DNA of 7,707 bases from assembly GCA_900313475.1 (NCBI GenBank), contig OMRJ01000280.1:1-7707 (forward strand), read 5' to 3'. This document shows positions 5,572-7,707 of the stretch, in pieces. A program made the translations under genes and the position numbers. Each line of letters opens with the position of its first letter. Position 1 is the stretch's first letter. Source of the stretch: an uncultured Eubacteriales bacterium (GTDB lineage Bacteria; Bacillota; Clostridia; Oscillospirales; Acutalibacteraceae). The notes under the pieces were generated by a model that was not told where the DNA came from, made no database searches, and saw only the letters and a list, made by a program, of their open reading frames with translations.

Positions 5572-7146
5572 TGTTCAATTATGGGTTACTGTGACTGCTG
5601 TGACACCTATTATGATTTTAAAAAAGGCTTTGACAAAACGATATCAAGGGGACCCGATGACAGCAGAATAATCGATACAGGCAAGGGGCTTCTCGGTTTT
5701 CACCGTCTTTCGATCATGGGTTTGACCCCCGACGGGATGCAGCCGTTTGAGCTTGACGGCAGCTATGTCGTGTGCAACGGCGAAATATACGGATATGAAA
5801 AGATAAAAGAAGAACTGTCAAAAAAATACAAATTTAAGAGCGGCTCCGACTGTGAGATTCTTCTCCCGATGTACAGGGAATACGGCACCGGAATGTTCGC
5901 TATGCTTGACGCCGAATTTGCTCTTATAATATTTGACGGAAAAACCGGAAAGTACATCGCCGCACGTGATCCGATAGGTATTCGGCCTCTGTTTTACGGT
6001 TATGATAAAAAAGGCGTTATTCTTTTTGCAAGCGAAGCAAAAAACCTTGTGGGAATGTGTGACAGAGTTATGCCGTTCCCCCCGGGACACTACTATATCG
6101 ACGGTAGGTTTGTTCAATACTGTGATATTGCCGATGTAAAAGAGATATGCCGTGATTCACTCGAAACCGTATGTAAAAAAATACATGACAAGCTCATTGC
6201 GGGCGTTGAGAAGCGCCTCGTAGCGGACGCGAAGGTCGGCTTCCTTCTTTCAGGCGGTTTGGATTCCTCGCTTGTCTGTGCCATTGCCGCAAAAAAGAGC
6301 GATAAGCCTATAAAAACCTTTGCAATAGGCATGAGCGAAGATGCCATCGACCTCAAATACGCAAAACAGGTCGCGGACTATATCGGAAGCGATCACACGG
6401 AGGTCATTATGACAAAGGAGCAGGTTCTGTCGGAGCTTGATAAGGTCGTATCCATTTTGGGAACATACGATATTACGACTATCCGCGCGAGCATGGGAAT
6501 GTATCTTCTCTGTAAATGGATTCATGAAAACACAGATATTCGTGTACTGTTGACCGGGGAGATTTCCGACGAGCTTTTCGGATATAAATACACTGATTTT
6601 GCTCCTTCACCCGAAGAATTTCAAAAAGAATCTCAAAAACGCGTCAGAGAATTGTATATGTATGATGTTCTCCGTGCCGACAGGTGTATTTCCGTGAACT
6701 CTCTTGAGGCGCGTGTACCGTTCGGTGATCTTGATTTCGTCAAGTATGTTATGTCGGTAGACCCCGCAAAAAAAATGAATGTCTACGGAAAAGGAAAATA
6801 TCTTCTCCGTCACGCTTTCGAGGGTGATTATCTTCCGCATGATATTTTATACAGAGAAAAAGCGGCTTTTTCCGATGCTGTCGGTCATTCAATGGTAGAC
6901 TATCTCAAAGAGTATGCAAACAGTTACTATACAGACAGTGAATTTGAAGAAATTAAGAAAAAGTACACACATGCAGTACCTTTCACAAAGGAGTCGCTTC
7001 TTTACAGGGAAATATTTGAAAAATACTATCCGGGACAGAGCGACATGGTTGTTGATTTCTGGATGCCCAATAAATCGTGGAAAGGCTGCGACGTAAACGA
7101 TCCGTCTGCACGCGTTCTGTCAAACTACGGTGACAGCGGTAAATAA
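5569..7146 (+). CDS. asnB: Asparagine synthetase B (glutamine-hydrolysing)
   Basis: This enzyme converts aspartate, glutamine and ATP to asparagine, glutamate, AMP and PPi. It has 525 aa, close to the E. coli AsnB length. The N-terminal glutaminase domain (about 2-190) has Cys2, which becomes the N-terminal nucleophile once Met is removed, plus RGPDD (27-31), HRLSI (45-49), NGEIYG (70-75) and SGSDCE (91-96). The synthetase domain has the PP-loop SGGLDSS (228-234), a GEISDE motif (330-335) with the catalytic-region Glu331, and SLEARVPFGD further on. An upstream in-frame ATG at 5539 would bury the catalytic Cys behind 11 residues and abuts the T-box, so 5569 is preferred. GEISDE has Ile where E. 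coli and human enzymes have Gly. The Asn-specific T-box immediately upstream independently supports the assignment. Confidence 0.97.
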   Translation: MCSIMGYCDCCDTYYDFKKGFDKTISRGPDDSRIIDTGKGLLGFHRLSIMGLTPDGMQPFELDGSYVVCNGEIYGYEKIKEELSKKYKFKSGSDCEILLPMYREYGTGMFAMLDAEFALIIFDGKTGKYIAARDPIGIRPLFYGYDKKGVILFASEAKNLVGMCDRVMPFPPGHYYIDGRFVQYCDIADVKEICRDSLETVCKKIHDKLIAGVEKRLVADAKVGFLLSGGLDSSLVCAIAAKKSDKPIKTFAIGMSEDAIDLKYAKQVADYIGSDHTEVIMTKEQVLSELDKVVSILGTYDITTIRASMGMYLLCKWIHENTDIRVLLTGEISDELFGYKYTDFAPSPEEFQKESQKRVRELYMYDVLRADRCISVNSLEARVPFGDLDFVKYVMSVDPAKKMNVYGKGKYLLRHAFEGDYLPHDILYREKAAFSDAVGHSMVDYLKEYANSYYTDSEFEEIKKKYTHAVPFTKESLLYREIFEKYYPGQSDMVVDFWMPNKSWKGCDVNDPSARVLSNYGDSGK

Positions 7147-7196
7147 AGAATACGTATAATAATCATAAGAATAATCTGCCGTATTCGGCGAGGATA

Positions 7197-7257
7197 AAAA
7201 GGCTGTATTTCACATAATGCATTGAAAAAGCACTTTGAAATACAGCCTTTTGTTTTT
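7197..7257 (+). terminator. Intrinsic terminator after asnB
   Basis: AAAAGGCTGTATTTCA (7197-7212) pairs perfectly over 16 bp with 7236-7251, followed by GTTTTTT. The 23-nt loop contains a possible small TGC/GCA inner pairing. The A-run on the 5' side mirrors the T-run on the 3' side, so it could also work on the other strand. It begins about 50 nt after the asnB stop and ends the nitrogen module. A 7-bp inverted repeat GAATACG/CGTATTC (7148-7154, 7180-7186) lies between the stop and the terminator and has no clear role. Confidence 0.9.
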
Positions 7258-7407
7258 TAATATTTCTGTTCATTACAAGCGCTTATTTCCCATTTCGCAG
7301 CGTTAAAGTTCGGTTTTGAAAATATAATTTTTGACGCAGCTAACTGTAATAAATCCGTTATATAGAAAAAACGGTAAAGAAAATTTGTTCCGAACGGTCG
7401 AAAACAG
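7258..7407. other. AT-rich intergenic stretch with no recognisable gene
   Basis: There is no convincing coding frame or RNA gene here. A TTGACG at 7331-7336 lacks a properly spaced -10 box. The stretch separates the asnB terminator from the regulator's promoter and may hold binding sites that I cannot identify. Confidence 0.5.
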
Positions 7408-7427
7408 TAGATTTTATTGTTAGAGTA

Positions 7428-7436
7428 TGATATACT
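7428..7436 (+). promoter_or_regulatory. Probable extended -10 promoter of the LysR-family gene
   Basis: TGA-TATACT (7428-7436) fits the extended -10 pattern TGnTATAAT with one change. The -35 position (about 7408-7413, TAGATT) is poor, which extended -10 promoters tolerate. Transcription would start near 7442, giving a leader of about 65 nt. Confidence 0.5.
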
Positions 7437-7446
7437 TTAATGCGAG

Positions 7447-7463
7447 TGGGATAATTGTTCCCA
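7447..7463. promoter_or_regulatory. Inverted repeat TGGGA-N7-TCCCA, possible operator
   Basis: TGGGA (7447-7451) and TCCCA (7459-7463) are perfect inverted repeats around TAATTGT. The repeat lies directly downstream of the predicted LysR-gene start site and 43 nt before its start codon. It could be a repressor operator or a small mRNA hairpin. It is not a clear T-N11-A LysR box. Confidence 0.35.
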
Positions 7464-7506
7464 TTACTGTTTTTACGGTATTGCACATTTGCGGGGAGAA
7501 TTATTT

Positions 7507-7707
7507 ATGAACCTTTTGCACATGAAATACGCCGTTGAAATTGCGGAGACAAATTCACTTAACAAGGCTGCCGAACGGCTTTATGTCGGACAGTCGGCAC
7601 TCAGCCGCGCGGTCAAAGAGCTTGAAACAAGTCTCGGTGTGGTTCTGTTTGAAAGAAGCGCAAAAGGAATGACGCTGACACCCGACGGCGAGGTTTTTGT
7701 GGGATAC
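7507..7707 (+). CDS. LysR-family transcriptional regulator, N-terminal part (runs off the window)
   Basis: Sixty-seven codons are visible, covering the N-terminal winged helix-turn-helix DNA-binding domain. The pattern SLNKAAERLYVGQSALSRAV followed by KELETSLGVVLFERSAKGMTLTPDGE is the classic LysR signature: helix-turn-helix, then the wing with L-FER and a T--G. The effector-binding domain lies beyond the window end, so the ligand cannot be guessed. The start at 7507 is supported by GGGGAG at 7493-7498, 8 nt upstream. The gene has its own probable promoter and is separated from asnB by a strong terminator, so it is not part of the asnB operon. Its target genes may lie downstream. Confidence 0.93.
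   Translation, partial: MNLLHMKYAVEIAETNSLNKAAERLYVGQSALSRAVKELETSLGVVLFERSAKGMTLTPDGEVFVGY

Noticed and set aside
7331..7364. TTGACG with TATATA as a promoter for the LysR gene
   Set aside because: The spacing is 22 nt, too long for a normal sigma-A promoter. The extended -10 box at 7428 fits better.

Overview
The window looks like a chromosomal segment of a Gram-positive anaerobe of class Clostridia, of moderate GC content. The clues are a transketolase split into two adjacent genes, a type III (GlnN-class) glutamine synthetase, a T-box leader, strong AGGAGG-type ribosome binding sites and one TTG start. This placement is inferred from gene and RNA classes, not from a database match. All genes found lie on the + strand, and I see no phage, transposon, CRISPR or toxin-antitoxin signature.

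Layout. (1) Bases 1-56 are the last codons of an unidentified upstream gene, followed by a strong hairpin. (2) Bases 146-2904 form a tight three-gene carbon operon: transketolase N-terminal subunit, transketolase C-terminal subunit 2 nt later, and 30 nt further on a 270-residue protein that looks like a double SCP2-type lipid-binding fold. (3) Bases 2905-3190 hold a near-consensus sigma-A promoter and a roughly 155-nt leader. The leader contains two copies of a hairpin with the same hexaloop AAAGGC, each overlapping an intrinsic-terminator-like stem. (4) Bases 3191-5293 encode glutamine synthetase III. (5) Bases 5308-5535 hold a T-box riboswitch with an Asn (AAC) specifier and a tRNA-binding bulge that fits tRNA-Asn. 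(6) Bases 5569-7146 encode glutamine-hydrolysing asparagine synthetase, AsnB. (7) Bases 7147-7506 hold a strong terminator, an AT-rich spacer and a probable extended -10 promoter. (8) Bases 7507-7707 are the start of a LysR-family regulator that runs off the window.

How it works together. The centre of the window is an amide-nitrogen module: GlnN makes glutamine, and AsnB uses glutamine to make asparagine. Each gene has its own RNA leader. The glnN leader has the features expected of an ANTAR-protein antitermination target (a nitrogen signal), while the asnB leader senses uncharged tRNA-Asn. The asnB T-box begins only 15 nt after the glnN stop and has no visible terminator. It may therefore act on translation inside a glnN-asnB transcript.

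The enzymes are ordinary housekeeping families. The most interesting material is regulatory RNA: the tandem AAAGGC antiterminator/terminator pairs and the apparently terminator-less Asn T-box with its Shine-Dalgarno sequence in a hairpin loop. I do not see a wholly new protein system here.
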